A DNA stretch of 64,000 nucleotides from Gemmobacter caeruleus. Its GTDB lineage: Bacteria > Pseudomonadota > Alphaproteobacteria > Rhodobacterales > Rhodobacteraceae. Location: NCBI RefSeq assembly GCF_008271655.1, contig NZ_VKKX01000011.1, forward strand, positions 682,001 through 746,000, given 5' to 3'. Below are positions 17,494-25,673 of this stretch, piece after piece (position 1 is the first letter of the stretch; each line of letters starts with the position of its first letter). Both the position numbers and the translations under genes were made by a program. The notes under the pieces are model-generated. The model worked only from the letters and a program-made list of their open reading frames with translations, searched no databases and was not told the origin of the DNA.

Positions 17494-18397
17494 GGCCATT
17501 GCCCCCCTTGTTCGCGGCCCGCACATAGAACAGCAGCGCCGCCGTGGTAATCAGCAGCAGCGTCACCGACAGCGCCGCGCCCAGCGGCCAGTTCCGGCCC
17601 TGACCGAATTGCAGCTCGATGAAATTGCCGATCATCATGTTCTTGCCGCCGCCCAGCACGCGCGGCGTGACATAGGCCCCCAGCGAGGGCACGAAGACCA
17701 GGATCGACCCGGCCACGATGCCCGGCTTCACGATGGGCAGGATGACATGGCGCAAGACCTGCCAGCGGTTCGCGTAAAGGTCATAGCCCGCCTCCAGCAG
17801 GCGCATGTCGAAACGGTCGATCGCGGCAAAAAGCGGTAGCACCATCAGCGGCAGATAGACATAGGTCATGCCCATCAGCACCGCCGCATCGGTGTTGATG
17901 ATGCGCAGCGGTTCGGAAAACAACCCCAGCCGGATCATCACCGTGTTGAACAGCCCCTCGTTGCGGATCACCTCATTGATGGCGAAGGTGCGGATCAGCA
18001 GGTTGGTCCAGAACGGGATGGTGATCAGGAACAGCCAGAACCCCCGCGCGCGGGGCGGGCGGGTGGCGATGAACCAGGCGGTCGGAAAGCCCACGGCAAA
18101 GGTGAACAGCGTGGTCAGCAGCGACAGCCGGACCGAGCGCCACCAGATTGTCAGATGCGCATCGGCCAGTTTCAGCGTCTCGTCAAAGATGTCGCGGGTG
18201 AACAGGATGCCCAGCCAGCCATCGGTGCTGAACTGCCATTCCACATTGCCGTATTTGCCGGGCGTCAGAAAGGAATAGACCAGCACGATCAGCAGCGGCC
18301 CGACCGCCGCCACCGCAAGGATCACCAGTGCCGGCGCCGACAGCGCCCAGGCATTGCGGACGGAACGGGCCCGGGCCTGATCTTCCAGCGCGCTCAT
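17486..18397 (-). CDS. ABC transporter permease, polyamine type (PotB/PotH-like)
   Basis: 303-residue inner-membrane permease. The N-terminus has ALSAPALVILAVAAVGPLLIVLVYSF as first membrane helix, followed by a large periplasmic loop typical for PotB/PotH, further hydrophobic helices, and the EAA loop EAGYDLYANRWQVLRHVILPIVKPGI. It begins four bases after the ATPase gene ends and overlaps the next permease gene, so the set is one transcript. Confidence 0.9.
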   Translation of the reverse strand: MSALEDQARARSVRNAWALSAPALVILAVAAVGPLLIVLVYSFLTPGKYGNVEWQFSTDGWLGILFTRDIFDETLKLADAHLTIWWRSVRLSLLTTLFTFAVGFPTAWFIATRPPRARGFWLFLITIPFWTNLLIRTFAINEVIRNEGLFNTVMIRLGLFSEPLRIINTDAAVLMGMTYVYLPLMVLPLFAAIDRFDMRLLEAGYDLYANRWQVLRHVILPIVKPGIVAGSILVFVPSLGAYVTPRVLGGGKNMMIGNFIELQFGQGRNWPLGAALSVTLLLITTAALLFYVRAANKGGNGHG

Positions 18398-18401
18398 GGC
18401 C

Positions 18402-19520
18402 CTAATCCTCCACCACCTGCACGGCGCCGGGGGCAAAGCGCACCCCCATGGCGCCGCCGCGCGTCAGGTCGGTTTCGCCCGAGGGGTTGCTTTGCAGCCG
18501 CGCGACCAGGGCGGTGCCATCGCGCAATTGCAGATGCACATGCGTATCGGTGCCGAGATAGACCCAGTCGGTCACGGTGGCGGGCAGGGCGCCCGGCTCG
18601 TCCGGCGGGGTCAGGCGCAACTGTTCGGGGCGCACGGTCAGGGTGACGGGGCCGTGACGGGGGCCAGGCGTGGCCAGTTCGATCACCTCACCGCCAGACA
18701 GACGCGCGCCTTCGGGGCCGAGTGTGGCGGGCAGGAAATTCGTCTCGCCGATGAAGCTTGCGACAAAGCGGTTCACCGGTCGGGTATAGATCTCGCGCGG
18801 GGATCCGATCTGCTGGATCTTGCCCGCGCTCATCACCCCGATCCGGTCCGACATGGTCAGCGCCTCTTCCTGGTCATGGGTGACAAAGACAAAGGTGATG
18901 CCGGTCTCGTGCTGAAGGCGCTTCAGCTCCACCTGCATTTCCTGCCGCAGCTTGAGGTCAAGCGCCGAAAGCGGCTCGTCCAGCAGCAGGACTTGCGGGC
19001 GTGCCGCCAGCGCGCGGGCCAGCGCCACGCGCTGTTGCTGGCCGCCCGACATCTGGGTGATCCGGCGATCCGCGAGATGGCCGAGGCGCACCAGTTCCAG
19101 CATCTCGCGCGCGGTCTGCGCCACTTCGGCCCGGGGGCGGCCCTGCATCTTCAGCGCAAAGCCCACGTTTTCGGCCACGGTCAGATGCGGAAACAGGGCG
19201 TAGCTTTGGAATACGGTATTCACCGGGCGCTTGTTGGGCGGCAGATGGGTGATGTCCGTGCCATGCAGCAGGATCTGTCCCGAGGTCGGTGTCTCGAACC
19301 CGGCGATCAGCCGCAGCAGCGTGGTCTTGCCGCAGCCAGATGGGCCAAGCAGGGTAAAGAACTCGCCCTTGCGGATCTCCACCGACACATCGTCCAGCGC
19401 CCGCACCGCAACCCCGCCCTGACCAAAGGCCTTGATGGTATTGCGGGCTTCAATGGCAATCTCGTTCACGCGCGTCCCATCCCCTGTGCCGTTCCTTTTC
19501 TCGTCGGAACTTTTGATCAT
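18402..19520 (-). CDS. ABC transporter ATP-binding protein, polyamine type (PotA-like)
   Basis: 372-residue ATPase that drives the importer. Motifs: Walker [11 protein letters not shown]-loop [12 protein letters not shown], signature [15 protein letters not shown], Walker [13 protein letters not shown], and switch HDQEEALTM. The C-terminal TOBE-like part (from about 260) carries VRPEQLRL. The ATG at 19520 follows AGGCG; a GTG about 17 codons later ([10 protein letters not shown]) is an alternative. It lies 28 bases after the second amidase gene. Order in the transcript: amidase, ATPase, two permeases, RTX protein, binding protein, amidase. Confidence 0.92.
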   Translation of the reverse strand: MIKSSDEKRNGTGDGTRVNEIAIEARNTIKAFGQGGVAVRALDDVSVEIRKGEFFTLLGPSGCGKTTLLRLIAGFETPTSGQILLHGTDITHLPPNKRPVNTVFQSYALFPHLTVAENVGFALKMQGRPRAEVAQTAREMLELVRLGHLADRRITQMSGGQQQRVALARALAARPQVLLLDEPLSALDLKLRQEMQVELKRLQHETGITFVFVTHDQEEALTMSDRIGVMSAGKIQQIGSPREIYTRPVNRFVASFIGETNFLPATLGPEGARLSGGEVIELATPGPRHGPVTLTVRPEQLRLTPPDEPGALPATVTDWVYLGTDTHVHLQLRDGTALVARLQSNPSGETDLTRGGAMGVRFAPGAVQVVED

Positions 19521-19548
19521 GTTTTCGCCTGCCGGCGCGTCTGGCAAG

Positions 19549-20985
19549 TCATTTCGCGCGAATGCCCGGCTGTGCCGTGATCCAGGCACCGGATTTCTCC
19601 AGTTCCGCACAAAGCGCGATCAGCGTCTCATCCGCGCCAAAGGGGGCGGCGAGGTGGATGCCCAGCGGCAGCCCCCCGGCCGAAAGCCCCATCGGCACCG
19701 AGGCCGCCGGCTGGCCGCTGGCGTTGAACACCGCGCAGAACGGGGAATAGGCAAAGATGCCGTCGGGGCCGGTGCGATAGCCGACATAATCCTCGGTCGC
19801 ATGGGCAAAGCGCCCGATCCGGGCGGGCGGTTCGGCCAGGGTCGCGGACAGGATGATGTCGCAATCGGCAAAGGCCGCCGCCATCTGCCGGCCAAAGGCG
19901 TGAATTTCGCCCACGGCCTCCAGATAGCGGGTCGGGTGCAGGGTTTCGGCATGGGCCAGCGCGCCGCGCACGACACCCTCGACCAGATCGGGGGTCAGGG
20001 GGCGGCCCTTCAGCGCCTTGCGGATGCCAAGCGCGGTGCCGATGCCGACGATATCGGTCCAGGCCGTCATCATGCGCGCGACATCGGCGCGCGGCAGGCC
20101 GGGGGTGACGATATGGCCCAGCCGCTCCAGCCAGGCGGCGGCGTCCAGCACGGCGGCGCGCATTTCGGGGTGGATCGGCTGGCCGGTAAAGGTGCCCTCG
20201 ACCAGCAGGATGCGCAGGCGGGGAGGCGGGCGGCTGATCGCGTCCATATGGCTGCGCTGCAAGGCGGGCGCGTGATAGGGCGCGCCGGCATCCGGCCCGG
20301 CGCAGGCATCCAGCATCGCGGCGGTATCGCGTACCGAGCGGGTCAGGAAGCCGTCGATCGCCATGCCGGCCCAGCCCTCGCCGACATAGGGGCCGTCGGG
20401 CAGGCGCGCGCGGGTGGGCTTGAAGCCGAACAGCCCGCAGCACGCGGCCGGAATGCGCACCGACCCGCCCCCGTCCGAGCCATGGGCAAAGGGCACGATC
20501 CCTGCCGCCACCGCCGCGCCGGCGCCGCCCGACGATCCGCCGGGCGTGTGATCGGGGTTCCAGGGGTTGCGGGTGGGGCCGCCATAGACCGCCGCCTCGG
20601 TCGCAGCACCAATGCCGCCTTCGGGGCTGGTGGTGCGGCCCCAGGTCACCACGCCGGTCGCGCGGATCCGGTCAAAGATCGCGCTGTCGCGGTCATAGCG
20701 GGTCTGTGCCAGCAGGCGCGAGCCGTTATGCGACGGGAAATCCACCGCCTCGCAGCCCAGATCCTTCAGCAGGAACGGCACACCGGTAAAGGGGCCGCGC
20801 GGCAGGCCGGCGGCGATGGCGCGGCGGGCCACGCCTTCTTGCGGCAGGACCACGGCATTGAGCGTCGGGTTCAGCGCCGCGCAGGCCTCAAGGGCTGCGT
20901 CCAGCAATTCGTCCGGGCTGACGGCACGGCGGGCCACCAGCGCGGCGAGGTCGGTCGCATCACGGGCCCCGAAACGCTCCAGCAT
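19549..20985 (-). CDS. amidase (amidase-signature family), first gene of the importer cluster
   Basis: 478-residue amidase-signature hydrolase. The triad is seen as Lys in VPFLLKDLG, and [30 protein letters not shown] with the Ser pair; [11 protein letters not shown] is the usual following loop. It differs clearly from the other amidase of the cluster (12432-13850), so the two are not recent duplicates. Start ATG at 20985; the upstream region is shared divergently with the ArsR gene. Substrate unknown; context points to an amide taken up by the linked ABC importer. Confidence 0.9.
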   Translation of the reverse strand: MLERFGARDATDLAALVARRAVSPDELLDAALEACAALNPTLNAVVLPQEGVARRAIAAGLPRGPFTGVPFLLKDLGCEAVDFPSHNGSRLLAQTRYDRDSAIFDRIRATGVVTWGRTTSPEGGIGAATEAAVYGGPTRNPWNPDHTPGGSSGGAGAAVAAGIVPFAHGSDGGGSVRIPAACCGLFGFKPTRARLPDGPYVGEGWAGMAIDGFLTRSVRDTAAMLDACAGPDAGAPYHAPALQRSHMDAISRPPPRLRILLVEGTFTGQPIHPEMRAAVLDAAAWLERLGHIVTPGLPRADVARMMTAWTDIVGIGTALGIRKALKGRPLTPDLVEGVVRGALAHAETLHPTRYLEAVGEIHAFGRQMAAAFADCDIILSATLAEPPARIGRFAHATEDYVGYRTGPDGIFAYSPFCAVFNASGQPAASVPMGLSAGGLPLGIHLAAPFGADETLIALCAELEKSGAWITAQPGIRAK

Positions 20986-21112
20986 GATTCCCGTGCCTTC
21001 CTGTTGTGCTATTTGATCATATGTTGGCGGCGCAAGGCGGTTGCGGCAATGCCTTGGGCGACAGGCTGGCGTCGGTTTTGCCTCAGCCTTGGCTAGGTTG
21101 GGCAAAAGTCAA

Positions 21113-21161
21113 TTCATTATACCTGATGGTTGACTCAGGGGCGGGGCGCGTTCATTATACC
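21113..21161. promoter_or_regulatory. direct repeat TTCATTATACC with promoter-like hexamers
   Basis: The 11-base sequence TTCATTATACC occurs twice (21113-21123 and 21151-21161). The second copy overlaps a possible -10 (CATTAT, 21153-21158) 17 bases after TTGACT (21130-21135), directly before the ArsR-family gene. ArsR regulators often repress their own promoter, so these copies are candidate operator sites. The same sequence on the minus strand contains TATAAT, which could serve the divergent amidase gene, though I see no matching -35. Confidence 0.5.
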
Positions 21162-21183
21162 AAAAGGATGAATGAGGAGAGCC

Positions 21184-21507
21184 ATGGACGCCATCTTTCA
21201 CGCCCTGGGTGACGCGACCCGCCGCGCCATGCTGCGCGATCTGGCGCAGGGGCCGCGCACGGTGGGCGAGCTGGCGGCGCCGCATCCGATGACGCTGGCC
21301 GCCGCCTCGAAACATATCAGGGTGCTGGAGGCGGCGGGCCTCTTGCGGCGCGAGGTGCAGTGGCGCCGGCACCTGTGCCATCTGGAGCCGGCGCCGCTGC
21401 GGCAGGCACAGGCGGAACTGGCCTTTTACGAACATTTCTGGACCACGCGGCTGGATACGCTGGAGCAGATCCTGCGCGGCGCCGATCCTGCATCAGAGGG
21501 GGAATAG
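21184..21507 (+). CDS. ArsR-family transcriptional regulator
   Basis: 107-residue winged-helix regulator. The DNA-binding helix region is VGELAAPHPMTLAAASKHIRVLEAAGLL (about 28-55), followed by the wing RREVQWRRHLCHLE. No metal-binding cysteine pair is present, so it is probably not a metal sensor. The start follows GAGGAG. The next gene, an AHSA1/SRPBCC protein, follows after three bases, a pairing known widely in bacteria where the regulator belongs to the SdpR-like subgroup. Confidence 0.9.
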   Translation: MDAIFHALGDATRRAMLRDLAQGPRTVGELAAPHPMTLAAASKHIRVLEAAGLLRREVQWRRHLCHLEPAPLRQAQAELAFYEHFWTTRLDTLEQILRGADPASEGE

Positions 21508-21510
21508 ACC

Positions 21511-22044
21511 ATGGATGACACGGAAATCCGCGACGACACCGCCCGGCTGCACGGGGGCGACACGCTGGTCATCAGCCGCTGGCTACCCGGTCCGGCCGAA
21601 CGGATCTGGCGTTACCTGACCGATGCGGATCTGCGCCGGCTCTGGCTGGCCGATGGCGTGATGGTGCCACGGGCGGGCGCGCCGCTGGAACTGATATGGC
21701 GCAATGACGGCTTGTCTTCCCCCGGCGACCCGCGCCCCGAAGGCTTTGCCGAGGAACAGCGGATGACCAGCCGGGTGATCGCCTTCGATCCGCCGCATCG
21801 GTTGGTGATCGCTTGGGGCGCGACGGGCGAGGTGGCCTTTGACCTGCTGCCCCGGGGCGACCGGGTGCTGCTGCGCATCACCCATTCCGGCCTGGGCGAT
21901 CCGGCCCCGCGCAGCATGATCGCGGCGGGCTGGCACAGCCATCTGGACATCCTGCGCGCCCGGCTGGACGGGGGCGCCGCGCCCTCGTTCTGGGGGCATT
22001 GGGCGGCGCTGCGGGCCGAATACGACCGGCAGTTCAGCGGCTGA
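21511..22044 (+). CDS. SRPBCC/AHSA1-domain protein
   Basis: 177-residue START/Bet v1-like fold protein with a hydrophobic ligand cavity. The typical opening is ISRWLPGPAERIWRYLTDADLRRLWLADG, and later EGFAEEQRMTSRVIAFDPPHRLVIAWG and GWHSHLDILRARL. The gene follows the ArsR gene and is probably cotranscribed. The ligand is unknown; such proteins bind lipids or other hydrophobic molecules, or assist protein stability. Its 3' end overlaps the convergent DUF6476 gene by 11 bases. Confidence 0.88.
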   Translation: MDDTEIRDDTARLHGGDTLVISRWLPGPAERIWRYLTDADLRRLWLADGVMVPRAGAPLELIWRNDGLSSPGDPRPEGFAEEQRMTSRVIAFDPPHRLVIAWGATGEVAFDLLPRGDRVLLRITHSGLGDPAPRSMIAAGWHSHLDILRARLDGGAAPSFWGHWAALRAEYDRQFSG

Positions 22045-22333
22045 TCGCCACCTCTTGCGTCAGCGTGCCGGCGGTGTCGAAGATCAGGATGCGGTTGTCT
22101 TGGGTGACGACCGCCACCCAGCCCTGACCGCGCGTCACCGCCTGCGGCACCGCCCCGGCGGGCAGGGCCAGATTTTCGGGGAAGGGTTGCGCCACGCCCA
22201 GCGGCAGGCGCGTGACAAGCAGGCCCACGATGGTTATGACGCCCAGGATCAGGGTGAGGGTCAGCGCCGTCACCAGCCATTTCAGCCAACGCAGGCTGGG
22301 CGGCAGTTCCAGCTTTTCCGAGGTATCGTCCAT
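22034..22333 (-). CDS. small single-pass membrane protein, DUF6476-like
   Basis: 99 residues with one membrane helix (WLVTALTLTLILGVITIVGLLV, about 20-41) after a short cytoplasmic N-terminus, and a periplasmic C-terminal part (VTRGQGWVAVVTQDNRILIFD). I recognise the layout of a small Rhodobacteraceae family usually annotated DUF6476. The start ATG shares the palindrome CATG (22331-22334) with the divergent rluD start, so there is no intergenic DNA between them. AAGGGG lies eight bases before the start. Function unknown. Confidence 0.82.
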   Translation of the reverse strand: MDDTSEKLELPPSLRWLKWLVTALTLTLILGVITIVGLLVTRLPLGVAQPFPENLALPAGAVPQAVTRGQGWVAVVTQDNRILIFDTAGTLTQEVAISR

Positions 22334-23411
22334 GACCCGGCCCCTTGAAGATGACGATGACGACGCCCCGCAGGGGCGCTTGCGCGTGGTGATCGGCGAA
22401 GACCCGCCCGACCGTCTGGATAAGGCACTCGTGCGGGAGGTGCCAGAGAAAGCGTCGCTGTCGCGTTCGCGCCTGATGAAGATGATCGCCGCCGGCGAGG
22501 TCACGCGCGATGGCGTGCCGGTGACCGATCCCAAGACCCGCGTGGCCGAGGGCGAGGTGTTCGACCTGGTCGTGGGCCATGCCGCCGAGGTGGAGACCCA
22601 GCCCGAGAACATCCCGCTGGAGGTGGTGTGGGAGGATGCCGATCTGATCGTGGTGAACAAGCCCGTCGGCATGGTGGTGCATCCCGCGCCGGGGTCTTGG
22701 TCGGGCACTCTGGTCAACGCGCTGCTGTTTCACTGTGGCGACACGCTTTCCGGTGTCGGGGGCGAGCGGCGGCCCGGCATCGTGCATCGCATCGACAAGG
22801 ATACTTCGGGCCTGCTGGTCGTGGCGAAAAGCGACCGCGCCCATCACGGGCTGGCCGCGCAGTTTGAACGCCACAGCGTGAACCGGCATTATCTGGCGCT
22901 GGTGCAGGGTGTGCCTTCAGCCGCCGATCCGCGCCTGCGCGGCACGCGCGGCGTCAGTTTCGAATCCGGTGGCATTCTCAAGATCGCCACCCATCTGGCG
23001 CGTCACAAGACCGACCGCCAGCGGCAGGCCGTGGTCTGGAACGAAGGCCGCCATGCCGTGACCCGCGTGCGCGTGCTGGAAAGCTATGGCACGCCCGAGG
23101 CGGCCAGTCTGGTGGAATGCTGGCTGGAAACCGGGCGCACCCATCAGATCCGGGTGCATATGGCCCATGCGGGCCATGGGCTGATCGGGGATCAGACCTA
23201 TGGCGGCAAGCGCCGGGTGGCGGCGAAATCGGTGGGGCCTGCGGCGGCTGATGCGGCGAATGCCTTTCCCCGCCAGGCGCTGCACGCCGCGACGCTGGGC
23301 TTCACCCATCCGGTGACCGGCGAGGAGTTGCAATTCGAGGCCCCGCTGCCTCCTGACATGCAGGCGCTGGCCGATCTGTTGCGCCTGGGGGCCGAGGCGT
23401 CGGCGGGGTAA
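22332..23411 (+). CDS. rluD: 23S rRNA pseudouridine synthase, RluD type
   Basis: 359 residues: an Asp-rich N-terminal tail, an S4 RNA-binding domain (about 25-85: RLDKALVREVPEKASLSRSRLMKMI) and a pseudouridine synthase domain with the catalytic Asp in GIVHRIDKDTSGLLVVAKSD (about residue 153). The end has GRTHQIRVHMAHAGHGLIGD. RluD modifies positions in helix 69 of 23S rRNA. The start ATG lies inside the same CATG as the divergent small membrane protein gene; GAGG is eight bases upstream, inside the other gene. Confidence 0.92.
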   Translation: MTRPLEDDDDDAPQGRLRVVIGEDPPDRLDKALVREVPEKASLSRSRLMKMIAAGEVTRDGVPVTDPKTRVAEGEVFDLVVGHAAEVETQPENIPLEVVWEDADLIVVNKPVGMVVHPAPGSWSGTLVNALLFHCGDTLSGVGGERRPGIVHRIDKDTSGLLVVAKSDRAHHGLAAQFERHSVNRHYLALVQGVPSAADPRLRGTRGVSFESGGILKIATHLARHKTDRQRQAVVWNEGRHAVTRVRVLESYGTPEAASLVECWLETGRTHQIRVHMAHAGHGLIGDQTYGGKRRVAAKSVGPAAADAANAFPRQALHAATLGFTHPVTGEELQFEAPLPPDMQALADLLRLGAEASAG

Positions 23412-23829
23412 GGCCCCGGCAGGGCGGGGCGGGGCATGTTGACTTCCGCTGTGCGGCGTCCTGCCCGATGGTGCCGGGGTGCTTGTGCTTTTGGTGCCGT
23501 TGCCGCCCCAGGGGGCGGCCCTTGGTGCAGGTGGCTACGCAGGTTTTCGGCTAATGGTCTGGCCGAAACCGCCCTCGCCGGCGCCGCGCCTGCGGAGACG
23601 GCTAGAATCCCCTGGCGCCTCGCGGAGGGCGGCCGATTGCTCCCGGTGCGGCAGTGGGGGGGCACGCCCAACCAAAAGGGGTTTCCCTTGGTTGTCCGGC
23701 CCTGCGGCGTGGAAGACCCGTGCCATTCCCCGCCCGCATGGCGCAAACAAAGCCGGAACGTGCGGCGGTGCAGGCGGGGTTTTACCGCCTTGCGGCAGGC
23801 TGGGGCGGTTGACGACCGGAGCCTGCCCA
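23412..23829 (+). other. 418-base non-coding leader with several strong hairpins
   Basis: No convincing gene is present in either strand. Several inverted repeats are seen: TTTTCGGC...GCCGAAA (about 23547-23570), AACCAA...TTGGTT around 23670-23694, and a strong one at 23794-23827. The last pairs GGCAGGCT with AGCCTGCC, with an inner CGGT/ACCG stem, ends two bases before the ATG of the next gene and buries its only Shine-Dalgarno-like CGGAG. This looks like a long structured 5' leader, but I cannot match it to a known riboswitch or RNA gene. Confidence 0.5.
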
Positions 23830-24921
23830 ATGACCCCCATCCGCATCACCAATTGCCACACCCACACCTTTACCGAGGCTCATATCCCCAGCCGATACCC
23901 GCATTGGGGGCTGATGCCCTTCAAGCGCGCGCCGGTGCTGGTGCGCGGGCTGGCGGGCCTTGCCCGGCTGCTGGGGCATGAAGGCGCCGCCGACGGGCTG
24001 CGCCGGCTGCACCGCTTTCAGGCCGAGGCGCGGGCGCCGGGGCAGGCCGCCATTCTGGAACGGCTGATCGCGCAATATCCGCGCGGCACGCGCTTTGTGG
24101 TGCTGCCCATGCAGATGGCGGGCATGGGGCAGGGGGCCTGCCGCGCCACGCTGGCGGCCCAGCATGACGAACTGGCCGATCTGGCCCGCGCCTGCCCCGG
24201 CATCGTCATTCCCTTTGCCGCCTGCGACCCTCGCCTGCCCGGCGCCGCCGAGGAGGTGCGCCGCTGCATCGAGGATCTGGGCTTTCGCGGGCTGAAGCTC
24301 TACCCCCGCCTCGGCTATGCGCCCGATCATCCGCTGCTGATGCGCGAGGTCTATCCGCTGCTGGATGCGCGGGGGCTGGCGGTGGTGTCACATTGTTCGC
24401 GCGGCGGCGTGACCGGCAATGTGACCCGGGCCGAGGCCGATGCCCTCAGCCATCCGCGCGCCTTTGCGCCGGTCTTGCGGGCCTTTCCGCATATGCAGGT
24501 CAATCTGGCGCATATGGGCGGGCAGACCGATTGGGAAAGCTATATCGCCGAGGGGATCGACCCCTATGACCCGCAGGCGCAAGCCGACAATTTCCTGATC
24601 GCGCTGCGCGAGATGATCGAAAGCGGCGATTTCCCGAATCTCTGGACGGATGTGTCCTATACCCTGTTCCAGTCCGAGGCCTTCCTGCCCTTCCTGCGGC
24701 TTTTCCTCGATCATCCGGCGCTCCGGGCGCGCACCCTGTTCGGGTCGGATTTCTACATGACGCGGCAAGAGGCGCTGTCGGAACGCGCGGTGGCGGTGCG
24801 GCTGCGCGCGGGTCTGGGCGAGGCGCTGTTTCGCCAGATCGCAGAGACCAACCCCGAACAATGGCTGGGCGAGGCGCGGGTGGCGCAGGCCGGTTGCCCG
24901 GCCCGCGCGGCGGTGGCCTGA
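23830..24921 (+). CDS. amidohydrolase family 2 protein (TIM barrel)
   Basis: 363-residue metal-dependent hydrolase or decarboxylase of the amidohydrolase_2 group. The N-terminal ITNCHTHTF supplies the HxH metal ligands; LKLYPRLGYAPDHPL, VVSHCSRGG, VNLAHMGG and the late TLFGSDFYM with the conserved Asp complete the barrel. Reactions in this group range from hydrolysis to decarboxylation, and the substrate is not evident. The ATG has no accessible ribosome-binding site (it is two bases after a hairpin), see the leader upstream. Confidence 0.82.
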   Translation: MTPIRITNCHTHTFTEAHIPSRYPHWGLMPFKRAPVLVRGLAGLARLLGHEGAADGLRRLHRFQAEARAPGQAAILERLIAQYPRGTRFVVLPMQMAGMGQGACRATLAAQHDELADLARACPGIVIPFAACDPRLPGAAEEVRRCIEDLGFRGLKLYPRLGYAPDHPLLMREVYPLLDARGLAVVSHCSRGGVTGNVTRAEADALSHPRAFAPVLRAFPHMQVNLAHMGGQTDWESYIAEGIDPYDPQAQADNFLIALREMIESGDFPNLWTDVSYTLFQSEAFLPFLRLFLDHPALRARTLFGSDFYMTRQEALSERAVAVRLRAGLGEALFRQIAETNPEQWLGEARVAQAGCPARAAVA

Positions 24922-24953
24922 CGGGCGCAAGCGCCCGCGATTCAGGGGCGGAT

Positions 24954-25556
24954 TCAGGCCGCGATGGTCAGGAAACGGCCTTCGTCGGCGATGAAGGTCT
25001 TTTCGGCCAGATCGCCCTCATGCGAGCCGAAGGGCATCTGCGCACGCAGCTTCCAGCTGGCCGGCACGTTGAACGCCTTGGCGGCGGGTTCGTCGGCGAT
25101 CGGGCTGTAATGCTGAAGCGAGGCACCCAGACCGGCATCGGCCAGCGCATTCCACACCGCGATCTGCGCCATGCCCGCCGAATGTTCCGAGAAGGTCGGG
25201 AAGGCATCGGCATAAAGCGGGAAATTCTCTTGCAGGCCCTTCACGGTGTCCTGGTCCTCATAGAACAGCACGGTGCCAAGGCCGGCGGCAAAGGCGCGCA
25301 TCTTGGCTTCGGTCGGGGCAAAGGCCTCGGCCGGGACGATGGCGCGCAGGGCGTCTTCGGTCAGTTGCCAGAACTGTTCCGAGGCGGCGCCGAACAGGAT
25401 CACGGCACGCGAGGATTGCGAATTGAACGACGACGGCGCGAGGCGGATCGCCTCCTTGATCAGCGCGTCGATCTGGTCATTCGACAGGTCGGAGTTGCGG
25501 CCAAGCGCATATTGGGTGCGACGGTTCTTCAGGCTGGTGATGGTGGCATTGGTCAT
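24954..25556 (-). CDS. nitroreductase family protein (Frm2/HBN1-like)
   Basis: 200-residue FMN-dependent oxidoreductase. The start TNATITSLKNRRTQYALG (FMN-phosphate binding Arg pair), RLAPSSFNSQSSRAVILFG and FSEHSAGMAQIAVWNALADAGLGASLQHY match the short Frm2/HBN1-like nitroreductases found in fungi and bacteria. It may reduce nitro compounds or quinones; physiological substrate unknown. It stands alone on the minus strand. Confidence 0.9.
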   Translation of the reverse strand: MTNATITSLKNRRTQYALGRNSDLSNDQIDALIKEAIRLAPSSFNSQSSRAVILFGAASEQFWQLTEDALRAIVPAEAFAPTEAKMRAFAAGLGTVLFYEDQDTVKGLQENFPLYADAFPTFSEHSAGMAQIAVWNALADAGLGASLQHYSPIADEPAAKAFNVPASWKLRAQMPFGSHEGDLAEKTFIADEGRFLTIAA

Positions 25557-25673
25557 GGGAGGAGGCCCTTTTCTGGCGGTTCCCCCTGAAAATGCTGCTG
25601 TGCGGCATCAGGTTCAAGCCTTGAAACCTGTGCATTTCCGCAGGTTTGGCGTTCACCTGTGCAGGGCGGAATA

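Noticed and set aside
23794-23830. Cobalamin riboswitch, because GGAGCCTGCC before the ATG recalls the B12 box
   Set aside because: The other conserved parts (the core GCCCCCGCAACTG, GGGAA and GGTG elements) are not found upstream, and the similarity extends only over about 10 bases that are explained by the local hairpin.
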